A stretch of DNA of 61,150 nt, taken from assembly GCA_012729115.1 (NCBI GenBank), contig JAAYDR010000049.1:1-61150 (forward strand). The letters run 5' to 3'. Positions 50,650 to 58,797 of this stretch are shown piece by piece (the stretch's first letter is position 1; each line of letters begins with the position of its first letter). Origin of the DNA: Clostridiales bacterium (GTDB lineage: Bacteria; Bacillota; Clostridia; Christensenellales; Aristaeellaceae). The notes below the pieces were generated by a model that worked only from the letters and a program-made list of their open reading frames with translations, did no database searches and was not told the DNA's origin. The position numbers were made by a program, and so were the translations under genes.

Positions 50650-51609
50650 TCACTCCATGGCCACGATAAACTCTTCGAAGAACTCGGGGCAACTCCAGGT
50701 GCCGCAGGCGCTCACCGTATCTTCTCCTACGATCAACTGCAACAAGAGCCCATTGTCCATCCCAATGATCAGGGACTTGGAGCCTCCGGAGGAAATGCTG
50801 GCGCTTTGATAGCTGGCGTTGTCCAGCAGGATCTGCATCAATTCCTGGGCCTTTTGGGCGTCGTCGATGATCCCCACGTCGCTCAGCTCCATGGACACCA
50901 CCTGGGACGCCGCGCAGAGGGTATCCTCCAGGTTTTCATTACCAACGATCGCTCCGCCCGCAAAGCTTACCCGCTGAAACACCCGCAGGGTTCCCTCCAC
51001 CAGGGCCGCTGCCATGGCGCCTCTCATGCCCTGCACCGCATACACGGTTTCCCCTTGGGAAACCACGTTGCTCACTGCACCGCCGGTACTCAGGGCAGGC
51101 TCCAGGGTGTATTCCGTCACCTGGCCCAGGCTGTCGCCCAACAAGCTCTGCTCAATGGAAGCAGGGGTTTTAAGCATCCTGTAGGTGGCCCCTTCCACCG
51201 TCACCAGGGGAAACGTGCTGCCCTGGCCCTTGGCAAACAGGTTCCGATACGCCGGGGTTTCTTTTTCCGGGCCCAGGGAGATGCTCCCCGGAGGCACGTC
51301 CAGCAGCGCGCGCTCGGTTGCCTTCAGGGTGGCGGCCTGCTCCCCGCCCCCAGCCGTCTGGCTGTCCAGCACGGTGTGCGAGGGTACCGGTGAAAGAGGC
51401 ATCCGTTCCTTCCCGGTCTGGGCATAGATGCCAATGCAAACAAGCAGCGCGGCACCCACCGCCAGGGCAGGTCTCCACACGCGGCGGACCGCCGCCTTGT
51501 CCCTCTTTCGGGCGGCCGCCAGTTTTATCTCCCCCAGCATCTTGGGGGTCGCGCGCAAACCACCCAACTGTCTGTTGGCAATGTCCTGGAGTTGTTCGAT
51601 ATGGCTCAT
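50650..51609 (-). CDS. Putative membrane anti-sigma factor
   Basis: 319 residues. The first 44 are cytoplasmic and charged, one membrane helix lies at about 46-64 (PALAVGAALLVCIGIYA), and a large extracytoplasmic domain follows. The start overlaps the sigma factor stop by four bases (ATGA), the standard coupling of ECF sigma and anti-sigma genes. The usual zinc motif HxxxCxxC of many anti-sigma factors is absent. The outer domain has no family I recognise. The role is inferred from position and topology. Confidence 0.7.
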   Translation of the reverse strand: MSHIEQLQDIANRQLGGLRATPKMLGEIKLAAARKRDKAAVRRVWRPALAVGAALLVCIGIYAQTGKERMPLSPVPSHTVLDSQTAGGGEQAATLKATERALLDVPPGSISLGPEKETPAYRNLFAKGQGSTFPLVTVEGATYRMLKTPASIEQSLLGDSLGQVTEYTLEPALSTGGAVSNVVSQGETVYAVQGMRGAMAAALVEGTLRVFQRVSFAGGAIVGNENLEDTLCAASQVVSMELSDVGIIDDAQKAQELMQILLDNASYQSASISSGGSKSLIIGMDNGLLLQLIVGEDTVSACGTWSCPEFFEEFIVAME

Positions 51610-52091
51610 TGCTGGGAGCCTCCTTGTAAAATGGTTTCCAACTTTTTTCTCCCCCGGGACAGCCGGCTGGAAATGGTGCCCTCGGGCATGCCCATCATTT
51701 CGGCGATTTCGCTGATGCCGTATCCCTGGTAGTAGTGAAGCAAAATGACCTCCCGAAAGTCCGGGGGAAGCTGATGGATGGCTGTCATCATGGCTTCCTC
51801 CTCGTCCCTGCGCTCCGTATCGTCCGGCGCGGGGATGAGCTCAAAGGTCGGGCTTCCCAGTACCACGCGTTTCACCCAGGCGCCGCGCCACAAATCCCGG
51901 CACCGGTTGAGGGCGACTTTGAGCAACCAGGCCTTCTCCCGCCCCTGGGCCAGCTCAGGGGCGTTGGTAAGGAGCCGCACAAAGACATCCTGGCATACAT
52001 CCTCCGCCTTTTGCCTGTCACCCAGGTAAAAATAGCTCACGCGCAGAACGTCGGTCGCGTATTTCTCGTACAATTCCTCGAAATACGTCAT
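51606..52091 (-). CDS. ECF sigma-70 factor
   Basis: 161 residues from ATG 52091, seven bases after GGAGG; the frame is open upstream but that part is low-complexity and not coding. Region 2 is TYFEELYEKYATDVLRVSYFYLGDRQKAEDVCQDVFVRLL and region 4 is IHQLPPDFREVILLHYYQGYGISEIAEMMGMPEGTISSRLSRGRKKL, a complete helix-turn-helix. The two-region structure without region 1 or 3 defines the ECF group. Activity is presumably held by the product of the overlapping gene. Confidence 0.92.
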   Translation of the reverse strand: MTYFEELYEKYATDVLRVSYFYLGDRQKAEDVCQDVFVRLLTNAPELAQGREKAWLLKVALNRCRDLWRGAWVKRVVLGSPTFELIPAPDDTERRDEEEAMMTAIHQLPPDFREVILLHYYQGYGISEIAEMMGMPEGTISSRLSRGRKKLETILQGGSQQ

Positions 52092-52262
52092 GCTGGAGCC
52101 TCCGTTTTCACCCGGTCCTGGGGAAGCGGGTGCACTGTGCTCACTCATCCAACGAACCGCCCTTCCTGTTTCTTGCAAATCAGCCAAAGATTTTGCATAT
52201 GTGCCGGTCCTGCCGCCGGTGACTACACACCGCGTCAGACCCTGTTTGACATGGCTGCCCTC

Positions 52263-52292
52263 ATTGTACCATTCCCCAAAGAATTTGTCCAA
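52263..52292 (-). promoter_or_regulatory. Promoter TTGGAC-18-TACAAT (extended -10) for the sigma gene
   Basis: On the minus strand TTGGAC (52287-52292) and TACAAT (52263-52268) are 18 bases apart, with TGG before the -10. The leader to the sigma gene (52092-52255) holds no gene or obvious structure. No second, ECF-type autoregulatory promoter is evident. Confidence 0.45.
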
Positions 52293-52345
52293 ATGTAAAC
52301 ACTGCCAGGCCCCGGTCCCCCGGATTTTTCTTTTTGCGGCAAATA

Positions 52346-52354
52346 TGATATACT
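52346..52354 (+). promoter_or_regulatory. Extended -10 promoter TGATATACT
   Basis: TG-A-TATACT lies 70 bases before the gene at 52424. The -35 position is a T-rich stretch without a clear hexamer. Confidence 0.45.
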
Positions 52355-52423
52355 CGGGGATGTACCGGGGAGCACGGATGCGCAATGGTCGCTCCGCCCC
52401 TTCCAAAGATGGAGGCTGCAGTC

Positions 52424-53395
52424 ATGTTTGGCAAGATCATGAACCAATTTTATTATGGAAAAAGCGGTAAAGGCGACTATCGCAAGGAGGACCTGCCCCA
52501 AAACCGCTGGGAACTGTTTTGGGAAATGTTGAAAATCCGCTTGAGCGGCCTTTGCCGGCTCAACCTGATGGATGCCATCAGCTGGCTTCCGGCGCTCCTG
52601 GTGGCGTTGTCTGCTGTGCTGAACGGATACAGTGCCTTGGCGGGCTTTATGGAACTGCAGACGGCAGGAGACCCGGCGGTGGCCGGAATATCCCTCCCCG
52701 ATGTCCTGCGGGGCCTGACACTTCAAACCCTGCTGCTGCTGGTGCCTTGCATCGCCATCACCGGGCCCTTCACCGCCGGGGTGGCTTATGTGACGCGCAA
52801 CTGGTCCCGGGATGAGCATGCCTTTGTGTGGTCGGATTTTCGCGATGCCATCAAGGAAAACTGGAAGCAGAGCCTGGGCATCTCGGCGATTACCGGCATC
52901 ATGCCCCTGGTATTTTATGTCTGCTGGGTGTTCTACGGGGAAATGACCAAGGAAAGCCCCTTGTTCCTGGTGCCCCAAATCCTTAGCCTCACCATTGTGG
53001 CAGTGTGGATGTGTGCACTTACGTACTTCTACCCCCTGATGGTAACCTACAAGCTGCGCTTTCGGGATCTGCTGCGCAACGGCCTCCTGCTGACTGTGGG
53101 CCGCCTGCCCGTGAGCGTTGGGCTCAAGCTGCTTTCGTTGGTGCCCGCACTGATTGCATCCCTGGTGGCCATCTTTACCCCCTATGTGCAATGGGCTGTC
53201 CTGGGCTTTGGGCTGTATTATCTCATCATCGGCTTTTCACTGAGCCGTTTCGTGGGAGCGAGCTATGCCAACGCAGTCTTTGACAAGTATATCAACCCGC
53301 GCATCGAAGGAGCGGTGGTGAATCGGGGCCTGTATAAGGAAGAGGACGATGAGGACGAAAAACCCGGTCCGGAGGAAACCATCATCCAGCCATAA
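52424..53395 (+). CDS. YesL/DUF624-like polytopic membrane protein
   Basis: 323 residues from ATG 52424, eight bases after GGAGG. Five to six membrane segments. The FGKIMNQFYYGKSGKGDYRKEDLP start, a WEMLKIRLSGLCRLNLMDAISWLPAL helix and a middle domain with GVAYVTRNWSRDEHAFVWSDFRDAIKENWKQSL fit the YesL (DUF624) group, in which a W..F..AF/WSDFR..F..N.K.S stretch is conserved. YesL genes usually accompany sugar ABC transporters; none adjoins here. The C-terminal tail is acidic. Confidence 0.72.
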   Translation: MFGKIMNQFYYGKSGKGDYRKEDLPQNRWELFWEMLKIRLSGLCRLNLMDAISWLPALLVALSAVLNGYSALAGFMELQTAGDPAVAGISLPDVLRGLTLQTLLLLVPCIAITGPFTAGVAYVTRNWSRDEHAFVWSDFRDAIKENWKQSLGISAITGIMPLVFYVCWVFYGEMTKESPLFLVPQILSLTIVAVWMCALTYFYPLMVTYKLRFRDLLRNGLLLTVGRLPVSVGLKLLSLVPALIASLVAIFTPYVQWAVLGFGLYYLIIGFSLSRFVGASYANAVFDKYINPRIEGAVVNRGLYKEEDDEDEKPGPEETIIQP

Positions 53396-53456
53396 CCGCG
53401 CATGACCTGCCTGGCTTTCGCGCAACCTAGGTCAAAAGGCTAAGGAGCGTAAAAGC

Positions 53457-53681
53457 ATGGCAAAACATAAGGAGCCCAAGAGTCTGGGACAGAGTGCCCT
53501 GCGCAGAAGCGCACTTTCCTATCTGTCTGCCCAGGAGCGCAAAAAGTATGAGATCGCACGGGACCTGGGCCTTCTGGAACGGGTGAAGGATGTGGGCTGG
53601 GCCGGGCTGACCGCTAAGGAAACAGGCCGTATTGGAGGTCTGATTGGCCAAGGGAACCGCAAACAGCCCCCGGCCCCGTAA
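53457..53681 (+). CDS. Small acid-soluble spore protein, alpha/beta type (divergent)
   Basis: 74 residues with AAGGAG before the ATG. The second half YEIARDLGLLERVKDVGWAGLTAKETGRIGGLIGQ contains the family signature: KYEIA.ELG, then LTA(K/R)E.G.IGG. The GPR protease site region is LLERVKD-like. The basic C-terminal tail that normally binds DNA (KRLVxMAxxQ) is replaced by GNRKQPPAP. Such proteins coat and protect spore DNA. It marks the organism as a spore former by descent. Confidence 0.85.
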   Translation: MAKHKEPKSLGQSALRRSALSYLSAQERKKYEIARDLGLLERVKDVGWAGLTAKETGRIGGLIGQGNRKQPPAP

Positions 53682-53732
53682 CGGCGGCCCGGCTTGCCCG
53701 CCCAGGGCCGGGTCCGCTGAAGGAGTTTTGAA

Positions 53733-54488
53733 ATGTACACGGCTTTTGCTTCCGTTTACGACCGCCTGATGTCCGATGTGAATTATCCTGCATGGGCCAG
53801 GTTCTACGCCACCCTGATGGACCAGTATCACCTGCCCCGGGGCAAGGTCTGCGAATGCGCCTGCGGCACCGGCAGCCTCACAATTCTGTTGGCGCAGATG
53901 GGGTACCAGATGACCGGCGTAGACCTGTCCGCCGACATGCTCTTTGAAGCCAGCCAAAAGGCTCGAAAGCACGGGGCCATGATCCCCTTTGTGAAACAGG
54001 ACATGCGGGGGCTGCGCCTGCATCGGCAAATGGACGCGGTGCTTTGCACCAATGACGGGCTGAACTACCTGCCCACCTGGGAGGATGTGGCCACGTTTTT
54101 CCGGGCAGTCTTTCAGGCCCTGCGACCGGGCGGCGGCTTCTTCTTTGATGTTTCAACGCCCTACAAACTTGAGCATGTGTTGGGCAATACCTTCCTGGGT
54201 CATGAGGAGGAGGACGTGGCCTACCTGTGGCAGAATACCTTTTCAAAAAGCAGGCGGTCCGTGGATTTGGACCTGACCATATTTCTCAAACAACAGGATG
54301 GCTCCTACCGCCGTATTGAGGAGCATCAGCGGCAGTTTGCCTACGATGCGGAACTGCTCAACAGACTGTTGCTCAAGACCGGTTTTGTGGAGGTTGGCTT
54401 TTACGGAGACCAAAAGCTCACCGGCCCCGGCCCCAAGGAGCAGCGCTGGCACATGTCGGCCCGCAAGCCCTTGTCCGCACAGGAATAG
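53733..54488 (+). CDS. Class I SAM-dependent methyltransferase
   Basis: 251 residues, GAAGGAG upstream. SAM-binding motif I is VCECACGTGSLTILLAQMGYQMTGVDLS (39-66); motif II/III regions KQDMRGLRLHRQMDAVLCTNDGLNYL and LRPGGGFFFDVSTPYKL follow. The family (Methyltransf_25) acts on small molecules or proteins; the substrate is not evident. It lies 12 bases before the hslO ribosome-site region and may be co-transcribed. Confidence 0.88.
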   Translation: MYTAFASVYDRLMSDVNYPAWARFYATLMDQYHLPRGKVCECACGTGSLTILLAQMGYQMTGVDLSADMLFEASQKARKHGAMIPFVKQDMRGLRLHRQMDAVLCTNDGLNYLPTWEDVATFFRAVFQALRPGGGFFFDVSTPYKLEHVLGNTFLGHEEEDVAYLWQNTFSKSRRSVDLDLTIFLKQQDGSYRRIEEHQRQFAYDAELLNRLLLKTGFVEVGFYGDQKLTGPGPKEQRWHMSARKPLSAQE

Positions 54489-54515
54489 ACACCATCAACA
54501 ATGAAGAAGGAATGC

Positions 54516-55445
54516 ATGATGACTACCAAAGACAACCAATCGGACAGCCCGATGAATCCTCTGGACAGGGAGGACGGGATTCTTCATATCACCCTGGCGG
54601 AGGGCCTGGTGCGGGGGCTGCTGCTCACAGGCACCAAAACGGTTCAGGAAGCGGCCCGTATTCATCAAACCACCCCCGTGGTCACGGCAGCCCTGGGCCG
54701 GATGCTGATGGGTACCGCCATGCTTGGGACCATGCTTAAGGGAGAACAATCCTCGGTTACCGTTTCCATCGATGGGGGCGGCCCCATCGGCAAGATGATC
54801 TGTGTGGGTGACGCCCAGTCCGTCCGCGGCAGCGTGGACCACCCCGGGCTGGAACTGCCCCTGCGTCGGGACGGCAAACTGAGTGTCGGATCGGCCGTGG
54901 GCAGCGAAGGCCGCATCAGCGTTGTGAAGGATCTGGGGCTGAAAACCCCCTATGTGGGGCAGGTGTCTTTGGTCAGCGGCGAGATTGCCGAGGACTTCGC
55001 CTCCTACTTTGTCCAAAGCGAGCAAAGCCCCTCCCTGGTAAGCCTGGGGGTCCTGGTGGCACAGGATGTGGTGCTGGCCGCCGGGGGCGTGCTGCTGCAG
55101 CCTCTGCCTGGTTGCCCGGACTCCGTCATCGACCAGCTGGAGCTCCGCAGCCCGCTTTTTGGGGACATCAGCCGGGAACTGGCCCATGATCCCATGGAGG
55201 TGCTGATGAAGGGCTGGTTTGCAGGACTGGACCCGGTGCTGCTGGAAACAACGCCCCTGTCCTACCAATGCCACTGCTCCCGTTCCCGGATGGAAAAGGC
55301 CCTGATCGCCCTGGGCCGGGAGGAATTGACCCGGATGATCGAGGACGAAATCGACGGGGCGGAACTCAGCTGCCATTTCTGCCGGGCCCGCCATCACTTC
55401 ACCACCCAGGATCTGATCCGCCTCTTGAACAAGGCCACCCAATGA
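54516..55445 (+). CDS. hslO: Hsp33 redox-regulated chaperone
   Basis: 309 residues from ATG 54516 (ATG 54519 has better spacing from GAAGGA; ATG 54501 lacks a ribosome site). The N-terminal domain matches Hsp33 (DGILHITLAEGLVRGLLLTGTKTVQEA, GRMLMGTAMLGTMLKGEQSSV). The C-terminal zinc switch has all four cysteines: CHCSRSRM and SCHFCRARH. Oxidation releases zinc and activates holdase activity. Confidence 0.96.
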   Translation: MMTTKDNQSDSPMNPLDREDGILHITLAEGLVRGLLLTGTKTVQEAARIHQTTPVVTAALGRMLMGTAMLGTMLKGEQSSVTVSIDGGGPIGKMICVGDAQSVRGSVDHPGLELPLRRDGKLSVGSAVGSEGRISVVKDLGLKTPYVGQVSLVSGEIAEDFASYFVQSEQSPSLVSLGVLVAQDVVLAAGGVLLQPLPGCPDSVIDQLELRSPLFGDISRELAHDPMEVLMKGWFAGLDPVLLETTPLSYQCHCSRSRMEKALIALGREELTRMIEDEIDGAELSCHFCRARHHFTTQDLIRLLNKATQ

Positions 55446-55466
55446 CCCTCTGCGAAGGAGCGAACC

Positions 55467-57215
55467 ATGACCAATCTGCATCGCCCCGATTCCCTGGGGC
55501 AGGTGGTTTCCTTTGAAAGACCCTCCCATTACTGGCTTCGCCGTGCCCAGCGCCACCGCAAACGGGGGGAGCATCACCAGGCAGCTGCTTTGCTGCGCCG
55601 GGCCGTGGCCTTGGAACCCGCCTCCGGGGAACTGCGCCTTGAGTATGCCCAGTGCCTGCGGGAGATGAGCTGCTATGAAGCCAGCACCCGGGAGGCCTTC
55701 CGGGTGCTGGCCCTGGAGCCCACGGGCTTTTTGCCCTACGGTCTCATTGGCCGCAATATGCTGTCCCTGGGCCGGGAACAGGAGGCCATGGATGCCTTCT
55801 CCCATTATCTGGAACAGGCCCGCGTAAGGCAGGTGGATGCCCTGCTGTGGGAAGAGGAAAACGAATCCTTTGTGCTGGAGGATTTTCTGGAGGAACCCCA
55901 TTTGGGCTCGGCCAGATATGAAACCTTGCTTCACATCGCTTCCCTGCGCCTGTCCCAGGGGGATTTGGAACATGCCCACAGACGGTTGAACCGGGCGGCC
56001 CGCGTCCATAAGGGTGATGCCCGGCTCCATGCCTTGTTTGCCATGCTCTACCAGGCCCTCAGCCGGCCGGAAAGGGCCCTGCACCATGCGCTCCTTTCTG
56101 TCCAGGATAACCCCCGGCATGTGGCTTCCCTGTGCGCCCTGGCCAGTGTGCGCATGCAGCGGGGCGAGCGGGGTCTTGCGGGCGCGGCCATGCTGGCTGC
56201 CGCCTTTCATTGCCGTTATCCCTATGACGAGCAGCTGTTCTGCTTTACCGCCTCGGCCCTGAACATGCCCCAGCCCATGCTGGCCATGCTTCGCCTTGGC
56301 AAGCGCCGCAATCCGGACCGGGTACCCACGCTGTACAATTTGGCGCTGGCGCTTCTTCGGCAGGGGAAGACCGAGGAGGCCGTAGCCTATTTACACCGAT
56401 GCCGGGATCTGGACCCGGAGGATGTGACCGCCCTTTTCATGGCCCAAGCCGTCACAGGCTGGGTGGAGGCAGGAATGAGCCGGGAGGAGCAGTGCAAGCA
56501 GGCCCGGCAGCTCCCCTTCTACCCTCTGCTGCCCCCTGAGGCGGAGCATCGCCTGCTGGAAACCCTGGCCCATGCCCTCAGCGAAGGGCTGCCTGCCTTT
56601 GTGAACGCCCTTCAGACGGATGGCCTGCTCTACCGCCAATACCTCTATGCCCTGGCCTCACCCATCGGCAATGTGGGAAGATCCCTGTTTCCCGTAGCCA
56701 TGGCCCTGGCCAAGAATGCCTCTGACCAGGCGGAGCGGCTGCTGCGGGATGTACTTCTGCAAAATCCCCAGGGTGAGGACGGTAAGCGCCTGGCCCTGTC
56801 CATGCTGATGACCCTTGGAGCCGAACCTCCTTATGTGCTGTGGCAAAACGGCCGCATCATCCAGGTAGATCCCAGGGCCACGCCCGCGCGCATCGCCTCT
56901 GTGACCCAGAGGCTGATACTGCGCCGCATTCTTTCCGCTCGGCGCATGGTTCAGGATTCCCGCCTGCCCGCCCATGCCCTTGAGCTGCTCCGCCGCATGG
57001 ACCATCGCACGCGCTACGCCTTTGCGGCCGACGTAGGCCACATCTGGCGGAACGCTCTGGGTAAGCATTTTTGTCTCACCTATGGCCTGGCTGAAATGCC
57101 CCACCTGGGGCAGTATGAAACCCCCCATGCCCGGCAGCAGGCCCGCCGGGCCTTTGAGAAGCTCTGTGCACTGCTCCCCATCCCACAAGGAGGAAACTCA
57201 TATGAACCTCATTGA
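55467..57215 (+). CDS. TPR-repeat protein of unknown function
   Basis: 582 residues, GAAGGAG nine bases before the ATG. The helical repeats are clear (HQAAALLRRAVALEPASGELRLEYAQCLREM, EALRVLALEPTGFLPYG, AMDAFSHYLEQARVRQVDALL and several more across 30-400), each about 34 residues and with Pro-Xn-Leu/Ala packing. The C-terminal ~180 residues are not repeated and include an ArgArg-rich stretch (RILSARRMVQDSRLPAHALELLRRMD). No signal peptide. TPR scaffolds bind partner proteins; none can be named. The end overlaps the next gene by 14 bases. Confidence 0.75.
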   Translation: MTNLHRPDSLGQVVSFERPSHYWLRRAQRHRKRGEHHQAAALLRRAVALEPASGELRLEYAQCLREMSCYEASTREAFRVLALEPTGFLPYGLIGRNMLSLGREQEAMDAFSHYLEQARVRQVDALLWEEENESFVLEDFLEEPHLGSARYETLLHIASLRLSQGDLEHAHRRLNRAARVHKGDARLHALFAMLYQALSRPERALHHALLSVQDNPRHVASLCALASVRMQRGERGLAGAAMLAAAFHCRYPYDEQLFCFTASALNMPQPMLAMLRLGKRRNPDRVPTLYNLALALLRQGKTEEAVAYLHRCRDLDPEDVTALFMAQAVTGWVEAGMSREEQCKQARQLPFYPLLPPEAEHRLLETLAHALSEGLPAFVNALQTDGLLYRQYLYALASPIGNVGRSLFPVAMALAKNASDQAERLLRDVLLQNPQGEDGKRLALSMLMTLGAEPPYVLWQNGRIIQVDPRATPARIASVTQRLILRRILSARRMVQDSRLPAHALELLRRMDHRTRYAFAADVGHIWRNALGKHFCLTYGLAEMPHLGQYETPHARQQARRAFEKLCALLPIPQGGNSYEPH

Positions 57216-58023
57216 CTTTGACGGCCATTTTTCCCAGTACCTTGATACCTGGACCGTTCAAAACGCCCACCGCTTCAAACGCCCCGAGGACATGGAAGAG
57301 GAGATGCCTTCCGTGTATTTGAAGTTTCTCAACACCCCCGCACCTTGGCTGGACGGGGCCACCCCAGGGTCGTATTTTGACCGTTATGCCGACGCAGGGG
57401 AGCTCACCAAACTGATGGTTGACTATGTGAACCAGGAGGACTGCTCTGTACCGGACCCTCTGCTGGAGCGGCTGGTGGAACTGGGGGACGAAAATCCCCT
57501 GCTGTCGCTGATGCGGGACACCTCCGCCCCCTGCGAGGCCAGGATGCTGGCCATTGACCTGCTGCGGCAGATGGAAAGTGACTCGCCCATGGTGGACTAT
57601 CTCCGCTGGCAGGTGGAGCGCCGGGAGGAAGACGAGTTGCTGGATGCCGCCCTGGAAAGCCTTGAGGAAATGGGGGAGGCTGCCCTGGGACCGGCCAAAG
57701 TGGCCTTCCTGGCCGCCGGTGAAGAGGGCAAGGAAGCCCTGCTGGATGTGCTTGCCAACGGTCCCAGGGATGAGGACGTGTTTGCCTTTGCTTTAAACGC
57801 CTTTCAGCACCACAAGGAAAAACGGGCTCTCTATGCCGGTTACCTGGCCAAACTGGATGACGACCGTGCTTTGGAGGCTCTGTTGGAGGTAGCTGAGGGC
57901 GATGATGTGAGCTATATTGATTTCATTGAGATCCGCAGCGCCATCGAGCGCCTGGGCGGAGAAGCCCCCGTCCGGGACTTTTCCAACGACCCCACCTATC
58001 ACGCCGTCAAACGTCTTCAGTAA
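57202..58023 (+). CDS. HEAT-like repeat protein of unknown function
   Basis: 273 residues from ATG 57202, eight bases after AAGGAGG, overlapping the end of the TPR gene. The N-terminus is IDFDGHFSQYLDTWTVQNAHRFKRPEDMEEEMPSVYLKFLN. From about 100 acidic helical pairs resemble HEAT repeats (LLDAALESLEEMGEAALGPAKVAFLAA, EEGKEALLDVLANGP, DEDVFAFALNAFQHHKEKR). It is very acidic throughout. The TPR gene and this one are translationally coupled, so their products may act together. Function unknown. Confidence 0.72.
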   Translation: MNLIDFDGHFSQYLDTWTVQNAHRFKRPEDMEEEMPSVYLKFLNTPAPWLDGATPGSYFDRYADAGELTKLMVDYVNQEDCSVPDPLLERLVELGDENPLLSLMRDTSAPCEARMLAIDLLRQMESDSPMVDYLRWQVERREEDELLDAALESLEEMGEAALGPAKVAFLAAGEEGKEALLDVLANGPRDEDVFAFALNAFQHHKEKRALYAGYLAKLDDDRALEALLEVAEGDDVSYIDFIEIRSAIERLGGEAPVRDFSNDPTYHAVKRLQ

Positions 58024-58075
58024 CCGGCAGGACTTTGGGCTTTTGGACCGTTGTTTTCATGAGGAGGAATCATCC

Positions 58076-58741
58076 TTGATCACATTGCAGGAGATTCAGC
58101 AAAACGAGAGCATCAGGGCTCTGGTGATGGCAGGCAACAACTACCTGGACGCTCTGGGCTACACCGATCATGGCCCCCATCATCTGCGCTATGTGAGCCG
58201 TACCGCCAGCGGCATCCTCACGGCCCTGGGCTACAGCCGGCGGGAAATCGAACTGGCCGCCATTGCAGGCTGGGTTCATGACGTTGGAAACAGCATCAAC
58301 CGTCACAACCACGGTCCCAACGGCGCTGTGCTGCTCTTTCCCATCCTGAAGGAAGCGGGGATGGAAATCGCCGATGTGATGGAGGTCATCACTGCCGTGG
58401 GAAACCACGAGGAGCAAAGCGGCACGGTTAGCACCGCCATCAGCGCGGCCCTGGTGATCGGGGACAAGAGCGACGCCCACAAAAGCCGTGTACGCAACGG
58501 CAAAGTGGATCCTTTGGACGTTCATGACCGGGTGAATTTTGCGATTCAGGAAAACCATGTGGCCGTAGACAAGGAAGCCAGGATGATCCGCCAGTCTCTG
58601 GTGATGGACGAAAGCTCCAGTGTGCTGGAGTATCTGAGCATCTACCTCTCCCGCATCATCATGTGCGAAAAGGCTGCCGCATTCCTCGGCCAGGGCTTTG
58701 ATCTGACCATCAACGGCAGCCCTGTGAATAACAGACGCTAA
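58076..58741 (+). CDS. HD-domain phosphohydrolase
   Basis: 221 residues from TTG 58076, eight bases after GAGGAGG. The HD signature is His in DHGPHHLRYVSRTA, the HD pair in AGWVHDVGNSINR, further His in GNHEEQSG and Asp in GDKSDAHKSR, matching metal-dependent phosphohydrolases (HD family, similar to those acting on nucleotides or cyclic dinucleotides). The substrate is unknown. It lies 52 bases after the HEAT-like gene and likely belongs to the same transcript. Confidence 0.85.
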   Translation: MITLQEIQQNESIRALVMAGNNYLDALGYTDHGPHHLRYVSRTASGILTALGYSRREIELAAIAGWVHDVGNSINRHNHGPNGAVLLFPILKEAGMEIADVMEVITAVGNHEEQSGTVSTAISAALVIGDKSDAHKSRVRNGKVDPLDVHDRVNFAIQENHVAVDKEARMIRQSLVMDESSSVLEYLSIYLSRIIMCEKAAAFLGQGFDLTINGSPVNNRR

Positions 58742-58797
58742 CACCACTCCCGCAGGGGGGCCCTCTGGACCTGCCCGGGATGTGGAAAGGAGCCTCT

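Noticed and set aside
54495-56210. 571-codon minus-strand frame
   Set aside because: Opposite hslO and the TPR gene; Gln/Gly/His-rich antisense translation without any domain.
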